A stretch of 64,000 nt of DNA from Lactobacillus crispatus (GTDB lineage Bacteria > Bacillota > Bacilli > Lactobacillales > Lactobacillaceae): the NCBI RefSeq assembly GCF_018987235.1, contig NZ_CP072197.1:1674001-1738000 (forward strand), written 5' to 3'. The position numbers were made by a program, and so were the translations under genes. Below the pieces are notes generated by a model. The model saw only the letters and a program-made list of their open reading frames with translations, was not told where the DNA came from and searched no databases. Positions 47,710 through 57,054 of this stretch are shown here, piece by piece (position 1 is the stretch's first letter; each line of letters starts with the position of its first letter).

Positions 47710-48433
47710 ATTTACCCAAATTAACAAAGGTATTAAAGTTCATATAATGATAATGCACGCGCATATTTGATACTTCAAACGGCGTCCCATCATCCAAGAA
47801 GAAGATCCCTTCCATTACACCAACAGGTTCAGTCGACTTCAAATTTAGCTTCTGCTGATCTTCTTCATTCGATGGTTCAACAGTGATATTCAAGAATGAC
47901 TTAGTAACGGTCTTTCCCTGTTCATCTTCCAAATAGTTAAACAAAGACTTTTGTAAAGTCTCTGGCTTTAATTCCGGCACAATTTTAATCGGCAAATATC
48001 CAGTCTCAATTAAAAATGGTTGTTCATCTAACAGTCGTAGACGCTTGAATTCATAAACAAAATCATTTTCATTTAAAAATAAGTCTTCCGCAATTTCTTT
48101 AGTTGCCTTAATCACATGAAAATCAAGCAACTTAATTTGTTGTTTTTTACCAGGGACTTTAAAAGAATCAGTGATTCCAAGATTCGATCCATCATAACGA
48201 AACATTGCCCGATTGCGCAAATATAGTGGATTAATAAAAGTTCCACTACCTCGCTTTTTAAAAACGATCCCTTGTTGAGCCAACAGCTCCAGCGCACGCT
48301 TCATTGATGATCGACTTACCTGATAGTGTTCGGCTAGACTGCGTTCATCAGGCAGTCGCATCCCCTCATACTGATTATTCAAAATATTCTGTTTAATGTC
48401 ATGCATAACTGTCCGATAAACATAATCTGCCAT
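47708..48433 (-). CDS. GntR-family regulator with UTRA domain
   Basis: The 241-residue protein has an N-terminal winged helix (about 5-70: RLPDERSLAEHYQVSRSSMKRAL) and a UTRA effector domain (about 90-235). It directly follows the nucleoside hydrolase, whose stop overlaps its start by one base, so it likely controls nucleoside use. Confidence 0.9.
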   Translation of the reverse strand: MADYVYRTVMHDIKQNILNNQYEGMRLPDERSLAEHYQVSRSSMKRALELLAQQGIVFKKRGSGTFINPLYLRNRAMFRYDGSNLGITDSFKVPGKKQQIKLLDFHVIKATKEIAEDLFLNENDFVYEFKRLRLLDEQPFLIETGYLPIKIVPELKPETLQKSLFNYLEDEQGKTVTKSFLNITVEPSNEEDQQKLNLKSTEPVGVMEGIFFLDDGTPFEVSNMRVHYHYMNFNTFVNLGK

Positions 48434-49359
48434 TATTCTCGTCCTTGATCTGCCTTTTTAATACTATCAATAAACCAAGTTGCAAACTTATCCAAGTCCA
48501 CATCTGTCGCAATCTCCGCATTGGCATGTTCTTGGTCCATAAAATCCATTACGCTGGCACCATAAGTATATTGCCCGCGCAATTCAATATTCACGTTTGC
48601 CTTTTTCATTGTAAACATTTCCGGATGAAGCATAATTCCAACTGCAGTCGGATCATAAATCTTAATTCGCGGATCACCGTCTGGTTCATGAATGTTAGAG
48701 AAAAGTGAATACAACATATTACCCACTTCACCACATGTCTTAACTTTATCCATTTGCTCTGGTGTTAAATGGGCCTTATTTCCAATTTCAAGTGGAGCAA
48801 CCTTAACTGGTAATCCACTATGAAAAACTACCTGCGCTGCTTCCGGATCTCCCGCAATATTATATTCCGCAAATGGGCTATGATTTCCGTGACCAATATT
48901 ACCACCCATAATTACAATTTCCGCAATATTTTCTTTAACTTCAGGATATTGCTTAAAAAGTAAGGCAAAGTCAGTTAATGGTCCAATGCCCATCAGAGTT
49001 ATTTTTTCTGGACTACTTTTAATTTCCTTAGCCATCAACGTTGCAGCAAGACCAGGTTCAATTAAAGAATCATCAGCTTGTTCAAATTCAAAGCCGGCAA
49101 TCCCTGTTTTACCATGAACCGAAGCAGCACTAATCATTGGTGCCACCAGTGGTTGATTAGCACCCACTACGACAGGAACCTTAGTATGCAAAAACTTTTC
49201 TAAATTTAAGGTATTTTGCAAGGTATATTTCAGTGCCACGTTACCCCAAGTAGGCACAATCATGCGCACATCAAGTTCTTGTGCAAAAAGACTAATCGTC
49301 ATGGCAGCAATGTCATCAATGCCAGGATCAGTACTGATAATTAAAGGTCTCTTGTTCAT
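48433..49359 (-). CDS. Inosine/uridine-preferring nucleoside hydrolase
   Basis: The 308-residue enzyme splits ribonucleosides into base and ribose. The calcium-binding signature DPGIDDIAAM (about 11-20), IVIMGGNIGHGNHSPFAEYNI and the late Asp in KIYDPTAVG are intact. Followed by the GntR regulator; released ribose would go to the ribokinase gene nearby at 52276. Confidence 0.93.
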   Translation of the reverse strand: MNKRPLIISTDPGIDDIAAMTISLFAQELDVRMIVPTWGNVALKYTLQNTLNLEKFLHTKVPVVVGANQPLVAPMISAASVHGKTGIAGFEFEQADDSLIEPGLAATLMAKEIKSSPEKITLMGIGPLTDFALLFKQYPEVKENIAEIVIMGGNIGHGNHSPFAEYNIAGDPEAAQVVFHSGLPVKVAPLEIGNKAHLTPEQMDKVKTCGEVGNMLYSLFSNIHEPDGDPRIKIYDPTAVGIMLHPEMFTMKKANVNIELRGQYTYGASVMDFMDQEHANAEIATDVDLDKFATWFIDSIKKADQGRE

Positions 49360-49398
49360 AAAATTATCCTCTCGTATTAAGTACTTTTATAATAGCAA

Positions 49399-49430
49399 AA
49401 AACCAACCAATTAAGAAAGTGGTTGGTTTT
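49399..49430 (-). terminator. Terminator of kup
   Basis: An 11-bp stem, AAAACCAACCA with TGGTTGGTTTT, followed on the minus strand by a T-run. Confidence 0.85.
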
Positions 49431-49440
49431 ATTCTAATAA

Positions 49441-51450
49441 TTATTTTTCTTTTTTGGGTTTAATACGTTGAATGTGTTCTTCTTCATGGTCACCTAATAC
49501 TAATGGCACACGCTCAACCACAGTATCGGCATACTCCAGTCCGAACCAAGATGCAGGGTTAGAAGATAAATTCTGCAGCCATACTCTTGCTTCAACCATG
49601 AACTTTTCATAGCCTGTCAATTTAGTTAATGGACTAATTACGTCGTTAACAATTACAAAGGCGAAGTCCCCTACATCACGACCCGGTGTAGTAGTGAATT
49701 GTTGTGGTTGAACTTCAATCGTTCCATCAGCGATCAAATCATGAACAATTTGCCGCAAATAAACATTTACACTGGTTTGTTTTCTAAAACCTAAATACAA
49801 CTGAACGTTAATTACATTCTTAGTACCATAAGTATTGACCGCGTATTCTGCAGTATATGGCTCGTTAGTAACATTAACAGTTACAAACCAGTAAGCCTTA
49901 GCCCGTTTAGGTCTCTTATCCAAAATTGAATAAAGCATTTCGCGCTTAATGAATTTATTATACTTAACCTTAGCCATATAAACTACATTCGTAGCGTAAA
50001 CTGGATAATCATCACAGTGGCTCAACTCAGTCAACATATCTGTATATTCATCTAAGCGAACATAAGCATTCTGCTCCTCACGCTTATCACGGATCTTATT
50101 GCCATAGAACCACACGTACATGATTGCCAAAATAAAACCAGCAATTAAAACAGTGACGTAACCGCCATGCAAAAACTTAGTTAAGCTTGAGAATAAGAAC
50201 ATCCCTTCAATAAAGGCAAAGACTACTAAGAAAATGCATCGTATTGATAGCGCGGTACCTTTTTTACCCAGATATTCAAATAATAAGATAGTTGTCATCA
50301 ACATGGTAACCGTGATGGCCAGACCATATGCTGCTTCCATATGATGTGAAGTTCTAAATAAGAAAACAATTGCAACTGTAATGACACAGATCATCTTATT
50401 AATTGAAGGAATATAAATCTGTCCCTTCTCATTTGAAGGATAGATAATATTCATTCTTGGTAAAAATTTTAAACTACTTGCTTCAGCTACTAAAGTGAAT
50501 GAACCCGTAATCAAAGCCTGAGAAGCAATAATAGCGGCAATCGTAGCCAAAGCAATAGCAAACAATCTTAGACTACTTGGTACTGCTTCAAAAAATGGAT
50601 TGAAATCACCATTACCAGCATGATAATTAGCATTTTGTAAAATCCAGACGCCTTGCCCTAAATAGTTTAAAATCAAGCAAACAAACACATAAGGCCAAGA
50701 GCCCATAATATTACTTTTCCCGACATGTCCGACATCTGAATAAAGAGCCTCAGCACCAGTAGTTGCCAAGAAAATTGAACCTAAAATCAAAATACCCACT
50801 TTATTAGCAGGACTAAATAAAATACGCAAAGCATGAATTGGATTAATTGCATCAAGCAAACTCCAATCATGGCTTAAGTTCATAAGTCCAATAAGCCCTA
50901 AAAAAGTAAACCACAGGAGCATGATTGGACCAAAGGCCTTACCAATCACACTCGTTCCCATTCTTTGAATTGAAAATAGTAAAACCAGGATAACAATAGT
51001 AATCAAGATAACCATATCTTGCGACGAAACTGGAATTACATCACCAAAGCGCATATTTTTCAAGCCTTCAATTGAAGTTGTAACAGTCACAGCTGGAGTT
51101 AATGTCCCATCAGCTAACAATGCTGCTCCACCAATTAAAGCTGGGATAACTAGCCATTTAGCCCTCTTTCTAACCAATGCATAAAGAGAGAAGATCCCTC
51201 CTTCACCATGATTAGTCGCCTTCAAGGCAATTATCACATATTTGACCGTTGTCAATAATGTAACAGTCCAAAAAATCAACGAAATGGAGCCAACAATTAG
51301 TTCACGGTTAACATTACTAATTCCACCATTTTCAGTCACAATCGACTTCATAACATACAAAGGACTAGTACCAATATCACCATAGACAATGCCGATAGCA
51401 ATTAAAAGGCCAGCAAAAGACACCTTTTGCTTACCAGATATTTTATTCAT
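49441..51450 (-). CDS. kup: Potassium uptake protein Kup
   Basis: The 669-residue membrane protein has about 12 helices (to about residue 450) and a hydrophilic C-terminal domain. The KUP signatures GIVYGDIGTSPLYVM (about 19-33) and NHGEGGIFSLYAL (79-91) are intact. It imports K+ with protons. Single gene. Confidence 0.96.
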   Translation of the reverse strand: MNKISGKQKVSFAGLLIAIGIVYGDIGTSPLYVMKSIVTENGGISNVNRELIVGSISLIFWTVTLLTTVKYVIIALKATNHGEGGIFSLYALVRKRAKWLVIPALIGGAALLADGTLTPAVTVTTSIEGLKNMRFGDVIPVSSQDMVILITIVILVLLFSIQRMGTSVIGKAFGPIMLLWFTFLGLIGLMNLSHDWSLLDAINPIHALRILFSPANKVGILILGSIFLATTGAEALYSDVGHVGKSNIMGSWPYVFVCLILNYLGQGVWILQNANYHAGNGDFNPFFEAVPSSLRLFAIALATIAAIIASQALITGSFTLVAEASSLKFLPRMNIIYPSNEKGQIYIPSINKMICVITVAIVFLFRTSHHMEAAYGLAITVTMLMTTILLFEYLGKKGTALSIRCIFLVVFAFIEGMFLFSSLTKFLHGGYVTVLIAGFILAIMYVWFYGNKIRDKREEQNAYVRLDEYTDMLTELSHCDDYPVYATNVVYMAKVKYNKFIKREMLYSILDKRPKRAKAYWFVTVNVTNEPYTAEYAVNTYGTKNVINVQLYLGFRKQTSVNVYLRQIVHDLIADGTIEVQPQQFTTTPGRDVGDFAFVIVNDVISPLTKLTGYEKFMVEARVWLQNLSSNPASWFGLEYADTVVERVPLVLGDHEEEHIQRIKPKKEK

Positions 51451-51552
51451 AAGTTTTTATCCTCTATTTCACTTAAAAATTAAAATTTTTACTAGTATAG
51501 AAAAAGTCTAGATTTTTTGCAATAAAAATATATCTTTTTTGAAAAAATAAAA

Positions 51553-51571
51553 AAGGAGATGAAATCTCCTT
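51553..51571 (-). terminator. Terminator of rbsK-rpiA
   Basis: Arms AAGGAGAT and ATCTCCTT with a 3-base loop and a minus-strand T-run. Confidence 0.8.
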
Positions 51572-51583
51572 CAGTCACTTAAT

Positions 51584-52276
51584 TTACTTTTTCTTATCTT
51601 CGATGGTGCCATCACTATGAGCAATAATTACTTCGTCACACATATCCAGGAACAAGCCATGTTCAACTACGCCAACAGTATGATCAAGGTAATCAGCTAA
51701 ACCATGAGGTGCTGGAACAGGATCTGCAGCCAAATCAATAATATAATTTCCATAGTGAGTCACATAACGTTGATTGCCATCCATACGCCACCGAGGCTTT
51801 AATCCTTCTTGTTCAAAACGTTTAAAGTTTTGTTCACAAGAAATTGGTAAAACTTCAACTGGTAATGGGAAGCCGCTTAAACGATGCACTAATTTTGATT
51901 CATCAACGATCCAAATGATCTTCTTAGAATTGATTGCTACATTTTTTTCTAAAGTTAATGCACCACCGCCGCCTTTGATTCCATCCAAGTTATTGGCAAC
52001 CCGATCAGCACCATCTACAGTTAAATCAGCTTGATCAATATCGGCCAATTCACTAACTTTAAAGCCTAAGCCCTCAAGTTGTTTTTTACTACGGTTACTA
52101 GTAGTTACGATAGCCTTCAGTTTTAAGCCGTCTTCATCTTTGCGCTTACCTAAAGCATCAATGAAAAAGGCAACGGTTGAACCTGTACCAACGCCCAATA
52201 CCATACCTGATTTAACCATGGCAGCTGCTTTTTCTGCTGCTTCTTTTTTCAAACGATCTTGTTCTTGCTTGTTCAT
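51584..52276 (-). CDS. rpiA: Ribose-5-phosphate isomerase A
   Basis: The 230-residue enzyme interconverts ribose-5-phosphate and ribulose-5-phosphate. VLGVGTGSTVAFFIDAL (about 26-42), DLTVDGADRV and IKGGGGALTLEK are the classic active-site motifs. Its start overlaps the rbsK stop by one base. Confidence 0.97.
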   Translation of the reverse strand: MNKQEQDRLKKEAAEKAAAMVKSGMVLGVGTGSTVAFFIDALGKRKDEDGLKLKAIVTTSNRSKKQLEGLGFKVSELADIDQADLTVDGADRVANNLDGIKGGGGALTLEKNVAINSKKIIWIVDESKLVHRLSGFPLPVEVLPISCEQNFKRFEQEGLKPRWRMDGNQRYVTHYGNYIIDLAADPVPAPHGLADYLDHTVGVVEHGLFLDMCDEVIIAHSDGTIEDKKK

Positions 52277-53202
52277 TATTCATCATCCTCCATCGCCTGT
52301 TTAACTTCCTGTTCAGTTGGAATTGAAGGCTGAGCACCTAAACGTTGTACGGCAATTGAAGATGCACGACTTGCAATTTTAGCTGCTTCTTCAAAGTTAG
52401 ATAGGTCAGAATTCAAATTGCTTACCAAATATCCAATAAAGGTATCTCCTGCACCAGTAGTATCGGCTGCTTCAACTTTATAAGCTGGTATTAATTCTTC
52501 AACATCGGGAGTTGAAATATACGCACCCTTATCACCATAGGTAATAACCACGTTTTTTACACCAAGCATGTGTAGTTTTTCTGCATTAGTGGCCAGCGTT
52601 GAATTATCTTTAATTGCAATGCCAGTGATCTTGGCACTTTCAGTTTCATTCGGTGTAATGATATCAGTATATTGCAGTAATTCTTTAGGAATCTCATCAA
52701 CTGCAGGAGCTGGATTTAAAATAGTGATTTTTTTGGCCTTTTTAGCAATCTTAAATGCTTCAAGCGTCACATCTAATGGGATTTCGAATTGAGCAATTAC
52801 ACAATCCCAACTCTTAATCAAATCACCAGCTGCACGGATATCTTCCACTGTCAGTTCATAATTTGCGCCGTGATCAATAATGATGTCATTTTGCCCAGCT
52901 TCATTCAACGTGATATAAGCATGGCCTGTCTTTGCTCCCATTGTGGTTTGCACATAAGTTGTGTCCACGCCATAACTCTTGAGCTGATGCGTGATAAAAT
53001 TTCCTTCACTATCTTCACCTACACGGTTAATAAAGTAAGTTTCAGCTCCACTTTTAGCAGCTGCAATTGCCTGATTAGCACCCTTACCGCCACCAGCAGT
53101 AGTAATGTCTAGCGCATTAATTGTTTCACCAGGCTTAGGAAAGTCTTTTACATGTAATGTTGTATCAACATTACTTGAACCAATAACTACAATCTTCTTC
53201 AT
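52276..53202 (-). CDS. rbsK: Ribokinase
   Basis: The 308-residue PfkB-family kinase phosphorylates ribose at C5. TAGGGKGANQAIAAAKSG (substrate site) and the catalytic-Asp motif DTTGAGDTFIGYL are intact. An ATG at 53211 overlaps its own Shine-Dalgarno, while GAGGA is well placed for the ATG at 53202, so the latter is preferred. Operon with rpiA. Confidence 0.95.
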   Translation of the reverse strand: MKKIVVIGSSNVDTTLHVKDFPKPGETINALDITTAGGGKGANQAIAAAKSGAETYFINRVGEDSEGNFITHQLKSYGVDTTYVQTTMGAKTGHAYITLNEAGQNDIIIDHGANYELTVEDIRAAGDLIKSWDCVIAQFEIPLDVTLEAFKIAKKAKKITILNPAPAVDEIPKELLQYTDIITPNETESAKITGIAIKDNSTLATNAEKLHMLGVKNVVITYGDKGAYISTPDVEELIPAYKVEAADTTGAGDTFIGYLVSNLNSDLSNFEEAAKIASRASSIAVQRLGAQPSIPTEQEVKQAMEDDE

Positions 53203-53291
53203 TATGAGCATCCTCTTCTAAAAATGGATTTATTCAACCTCAATTATAACAAAAAACGTATTCAAAATATTGAACACACATTTTTGAAATC

Positions 53292-54095
53292 TTACTGTAA
53301 AATACCACCATTAACGAAGCCTTTTAAGCGCTCAGCTTCCCACTTCAATGTATCTGAATCGTCAACTTGCGAGATCTTATACCCAACGAAATATGGTGAA
53401 GCATAGAATCGTGGAATAATCTTGCAACAAGTACCTTGACCATCATTAATTGGATAGAAAAATAAGTTATAAGAATCAACACCATGTGACAAGACTGAAC
53501 GCACATATTGTGTGCCCTTTTGAATCAAATCGGCCCAAGTATTCAAATTAGTATTATCATGTGTCAAAATATTTACTTCTTGGTAGCCTTGAACTGGACG
53601 CGCTGATAAGTTCATTTCAACTGAACCCGAACGCCCGACTTCAAATCCTTTAAAGTTATCAGCGCCAATATCGTGATAGCCATCTTTATGATATAAGCCC
53701 ACGATCTGCATATGTGGATGAGTTAAAGAACCATCAGACTTGGGACCAAAATTTTTATACCAAAGCACACTCTGATAACGGCCTGAATTATTCATTTTTT
53801 GAAAACACTTCAAGCCAAACTTCATCAACTCTTGATTATCTTCACGCGTATAAGTTGAAATATCTCCCTGGTGATCACTTGATTCAATTAAAATTGTTTG
53901 ATTAGTATCCTTTAACGTAGGGTACTTATTCTTCAACCAAATCTTATCGCCATCTTTTTCATAAATATTAATTAGATGCTGCACATCACAAAAAGGACAG
54001 CCAGCATTCTGATTTCCTTGCCGATTACCATAATCATAATCATATGGCTTACGCTTACCAATTGAATATTCATACACTAAAGGATTCTTGTCCAT
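53292..54095 (-). CDS. DUF4931 / GalT-like protein
   Basis: The 267-residue protein resembles galactose-1-phosphate uridylyltransferases and HIT proteins: a CPFC zinc-like pair near the N-terminus and the HIT-type HPHMQIVG (about 130-137). DUF4931 proteins are common in lactobacilli with unknown substrate; nucleotide transfer or hydrolysis is likely. AGGTG suits the ATG at 54095 over the upstream GTG. Confidence 0.8.
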   Translation of the reverse strand: MDKNPLVYEYSIGKRKPYDYDYGNRQGNQNAGCPFCDVQHLINIYEKDGDKIWLKNKYPTLKDTNQTILIESSDHQGDISTYTREDNQELMKFGLKCFQKMNNSGRYQSVLWYKNFGPKSDGSLTHPHMQIVGLYHKDGYHDIGADNFKGFEVGRSGSVEMNLSARPVQGYQEVNILTHDNTNLNTWADLIQKGTQYVRSVLSHGVDSYNLFFYPINDGQGTCCKIIPRFYASPYFVGYKISQVDDSDTLKWEAERLKGFVNGGILQ

Positions 54096-54258
54096 ATTTT
54101 TCACCTGCTAAACCAAAGATATCATACATTTAACATCATTTTAACAATTTTATCGGTTAATTGTGAACATTTTTATTAATAAAGCTAGGAATAGTACGTC
54201 TATCTATGATAAACTACCTTTGTAAAAGAAATACATGATATACATGAGAGGAAGAATC

Positions 54259-55554
54259 ATGAAATTCTATAAAAAATTGGTACTTACTGGTGCCGCAGCT
54301 TTAGCTGTTCTAGGCTTGAGTGCATGTTCAAATAATAATTCTAGTTCATCTTCATCTAATAAGAAGATTCCAACTAAGATTAACAAGAAGACTACCGTTA
54401 CCTTTTGGTATTCACTAACTGGTAATGCGCAAAGCAGTTTGCAAAAATTGACTAAAGATTTTGAAAAGAAAAATCCTAACATTACTATCAAGTTGCAAAG
54501 CCAAGGTGGCAACTACTCTGATTTACAATCTAAGTTGGTTTCAGGTTTGCAATCGCCAAAGGATTTACCGACAATTACTCAAGCTTATCCTGGCTGGCTT
54601 TACAATGCTGCCAAGAACAATATGCTTGTTAACCTAACCCCATACATTAACAATTCTGAAATTGGCTGGGGCTCATATGCTAAGAGTGGCATTAAGAAAT
54701 CTCTTTGGAATGGTGCAAACATCAACGGTACACAATATGGTGTTCCTTTCAACAAGTCAGTTGAAGTACTTTTCTACAATAAGACCTTACTTGATAAGTA
54801 TGATGTTAAAGTCCCAACTAACATGAGTGAATTGGCTTCTGCATCCGCAAAAATTTACCGTGAAAGTCACCACAAAGTACGCGGTGTTGGATTTGATGCT
54901 TTAAACAATTACTACATGATGCAAATGAAGGAAACTTACGGCAAAGACTTCAATAAGAACTTAAACTTTGCTGCCAAGGATTCCGTTAAAGCCATCAACT
55001 ACTACGCTAATGGAGTAAGAGCCGGCTACTTCATGCAAGCTGGTACTGAAAAGTACATGTCAACTCCATTCAACAATGGTCGCGTTGCTATGTTCATCGG
55101 TTCAACTGCCAATGAAGCTTACCTTAAGCAAGGACTTAAGAAGGGTTACACTTATGGTGTAGCTGCTCGTCCAAGCACGATGAACGTACAACAAGGTACT
55201 GACATTTATATGTTAACCGCAATGCAAAAGTCAGCTGCGTTTAAGTACCTTAAGTTCTTAACTTCTAAGTCATCACAACTTTACTGGGCTAAACAAACAG
55301 GCTACATGCCAGTTAATACTGCTGCTATCAACGACAAGGTTTACCAATCTGCCAAGAACAGCAAGATCCCAGCAATTATTGCCAAGACCTCTAAGAACCT
55401 TTACTTCTTACCAGTAACTAAGAATGCTACTGCCGCATATGATCAAGTTAATGCTAACATGCAAACCATTTTAGCTAAGGCAAGTAAAAAGCAATCATGG
55501 AATAGCGATATCAAGACTGGTAAAGATAAGCTTGATGCTGCTTGGAAGCAATAA
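54259..55554 (+). CDS. ABC sugar-binding lipoprotein
   Basis: The 431-residue extracellular solute-binding protein (family 1) has a lipoprotein signal with lipobox LGLSACSNN (Cys about 23) and a Ser/Asn linker, then VTFWYSLTGNAQSSL typical of this family. It resembles glycerol-phosphate/sugar-binding UgpB-like proteins. No permease or ATPase genes are adjacent, so it is an orphan. GAGAGGAAG precedes the ATG at 54259. Confidence 0.9.
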   Translation: MKFYKKLVLTGAAALAVLGLSACSNNNSSSSSSNKKIPTKINKKTTVTFWYSLTGNAQSSLQKLTKDFEKKNPNITIKLQSQGGNYSDLQSKLVSGLQSPKDLPTITQAYPGWLYNAAKNNMLVNLTPYINNSEIGWGSYAKSGIKKSLWNGANINGTQYGVPFNKSVEVLFYNKTLLDKYDVKVPTNMSELASASAKIYRESHHKVRGVGFDALNNYYMMQMKETYGKDFNKNLNFAAKDSVKAINYYANGVRAGYFMQAGTEKYMSTPFNNGRVAMFIGSTANEAYLKQGLKKGYTYGVAARPSTMNVQQGTDIYMLTAMQKSAAFKYLKFLTSKSSQLYWAKQTGYMPVNTAAINDKVYQSAKNSKIPAIIAKTSKNLYFLPVTKNATAAYDQVNANMQTILAKASKKQSWNSDIKTGKDKLDAAWKQ

Positions 55555-55577
55555 TTTTTCAAATAAAATATATATCA

Positions 55578-55612
55578 AAAAAAGAAGTTCAGTATTAATT
55601 GAACTTCTTTTT
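55578..55612. terminator. Bidirectional terminator
   Basis: Arms AAAGAAGTTC and GAACTTCTTT, A/T-flanked, lie between convergent genes. Confidence 0.85.
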
Positions 55613-55616
55613 TTAC

Positions 55617-57008
55617 CTAATTATTTACTAAAAATGGATATTGAATTTGATCATTATCAGTTACATTCAACTTGTAACGAGCACGATATAAAGCCTTTTC
55701 TACCGCTAATTGCCCTGCAGTTGTGGCCATTGCAATCGAATATGACTTGTGTGGTGAATTGATCAGGATTTGACTGATAGAATGCTTAATGTATGACTGG
55801 ATTAGAATGACATAATTCGATTCCTTACATGCACGTAAAACATTAGAAGCCTGTTTCATCTCGATAATTCGAGCTACTCCATTGTGTGCTTCAATCACCT
55901 TAGCCAAGTTAGAGGTTAAGCTCTTGTCTCCTATAACTCGTTTTTTATCGAGGTCAAAATCAATTCGGGAAGTATAGTCTTCATTTTGCTTTTCAGACGA
56001 CTGCTTCTCCTTTTTTTCTAATTGATGCAATAAAGACTTGTGTCTACCTTTAGTCTTGTGCTTTTCCGTTTCTTTATTTTTATCCGGCTTTTCCTTCTTT
56101 TCTGGAATAGTAACTTCAGCTTCGGCATAACGCCATCTAACCCTAATGAAGGATGGATCACTGACTCGCCAAACAATACTAATCAGGTCATTTTCGTGTA
56201 AGTTAAAGTGACTTACAGTATTCATGTCTAAGTATAAAATAGCTTTTTCAGGATTTACTTGACTTAGGTTTTTGCCATTAGAGTCCTGCTTGATGTATAA
56301 ACCAAAAGAATCACGGTGAACTACCGCTGGACCAAATTCGATAATTTCCTCATCTGGCGCAAAAGACTTTGCATGATGCTCAACTTTAATAATTGGACGA
56401 TTGCCACTGTCATTTAAGTGATCTAGCAAAGTAACTGTATCACCGTTTTCCAGCTTTTCAATTCTAGTCAAGTGTTCATTAAAATATTGTACTGAATGAC
56501 CATTCTCATCCACTGCTTCTGCACCTAGCAGCTTACGTCTAATCTCATATTGTTTTTCCTTTGGTTTAGCCACAGGAATTATTTTCTTAACCACAGGCTT
56601 AGGAATAGGAGTTATGGTCGCATATTTGTTTTTATTCTTTAAAACCGTAGGACTCAGAGCTTTAGCAGCTTCTTCTTTTTTAGCTTTTTCTTTTTCAAGC
56701 TCTTCCTTCGTTTTTTTCGGCTTTATTTTTTCTACAGTATTTTCATCATTTTCTTTTTTAGTTTCTATTTCAGTTTTATTTTCTAGCTTATTCTCAGTTT
56801 TTATTTCTGGCTCATTTTTTACAGCCTGATCAGCTTTTTCCGCAATTTTAACGACTTCATTCTTATTCTCAGGTGGATTGCCTAGTACTGCCTGGTTATA
56901 TATTTTACTAATAATTTTCAACGCAATCATTGACTGCTTCAGTGATTGGGGATCGCTCCCCGTCGCCTGCATTAAATCAATAATATCTTTTCTATAATCA
57001 ATCGTCAT
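55617..57008 (-). CDS. DUF2325-like protein with Lys/Glu-rich linker
   Basis: The 463-residue cytoplasmic protein has a short N-terminal helical part (1-45), a highly charged Lys/Glu-rich region (about 50-125), a beta-rich middle (about 150-300), a second charged linker, and a C-terminal domain (about 355-455). The C-terminal RVIGDKSLTSNLAKVIEAHN, an Arg-containing ACKESNYVILIQSYIKH and LAVEKALYRARY match DUF2325 style. The function is unknown. The IS256-family copy 2 lies 46 bp upstream of its start and probably displaced its promoter. Confidence 0.65.
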   Translation of the reverse strand: MTIDYRKDIIDLMQATGSDPQSLKQSMIALKIISKIYNQAVLGNPPENKNEVVKIAEKADQAVKNEPEIKTENKLENKTEIETKKENDENTVEKIKPKKTKEELEKEKAKKEEAAKALSPTVLKNKNKYATITPIPKPVVKKIIPVAKPKEKQYEIRRKLLGAEAVDENGHSVQYFNEHLTRIEKLENGDTVTLLDHLNDSGNRPIIKVEHHAKSFAPDEEIIEFGPAVVHRDSFGLYIKQDSNGKNLSQVNPEKAILYLDMNTVSHFNLHENDLISIVWRVSDPSFIRVRWRYAEAEVTIPEKKEKPDKNKETEKHKTKGRHKSLLHQLEKKEKQSSEKQNEDYTSRIDFDLDKKRVIGDKSLTSNLAKVIEAHNGVARIIEMKQASNVLRACKESNYVILIQSYIKHSISQILINSPHKSYSIAMATTAGQLAVEKALYRARYKLNVTDNDQIQYPFLVNN

Positions 57009-57054
57009 ATATTTACCTTCTTATTTCTTAAATATGAATATTATACAAAAATTC

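Noticed and set aside
48445..48708. Plus-strand ORF opposite the nucleoside hydrolase
   Set aside because: No ribosome binding site and wholly antisense to a well-conserved gene.
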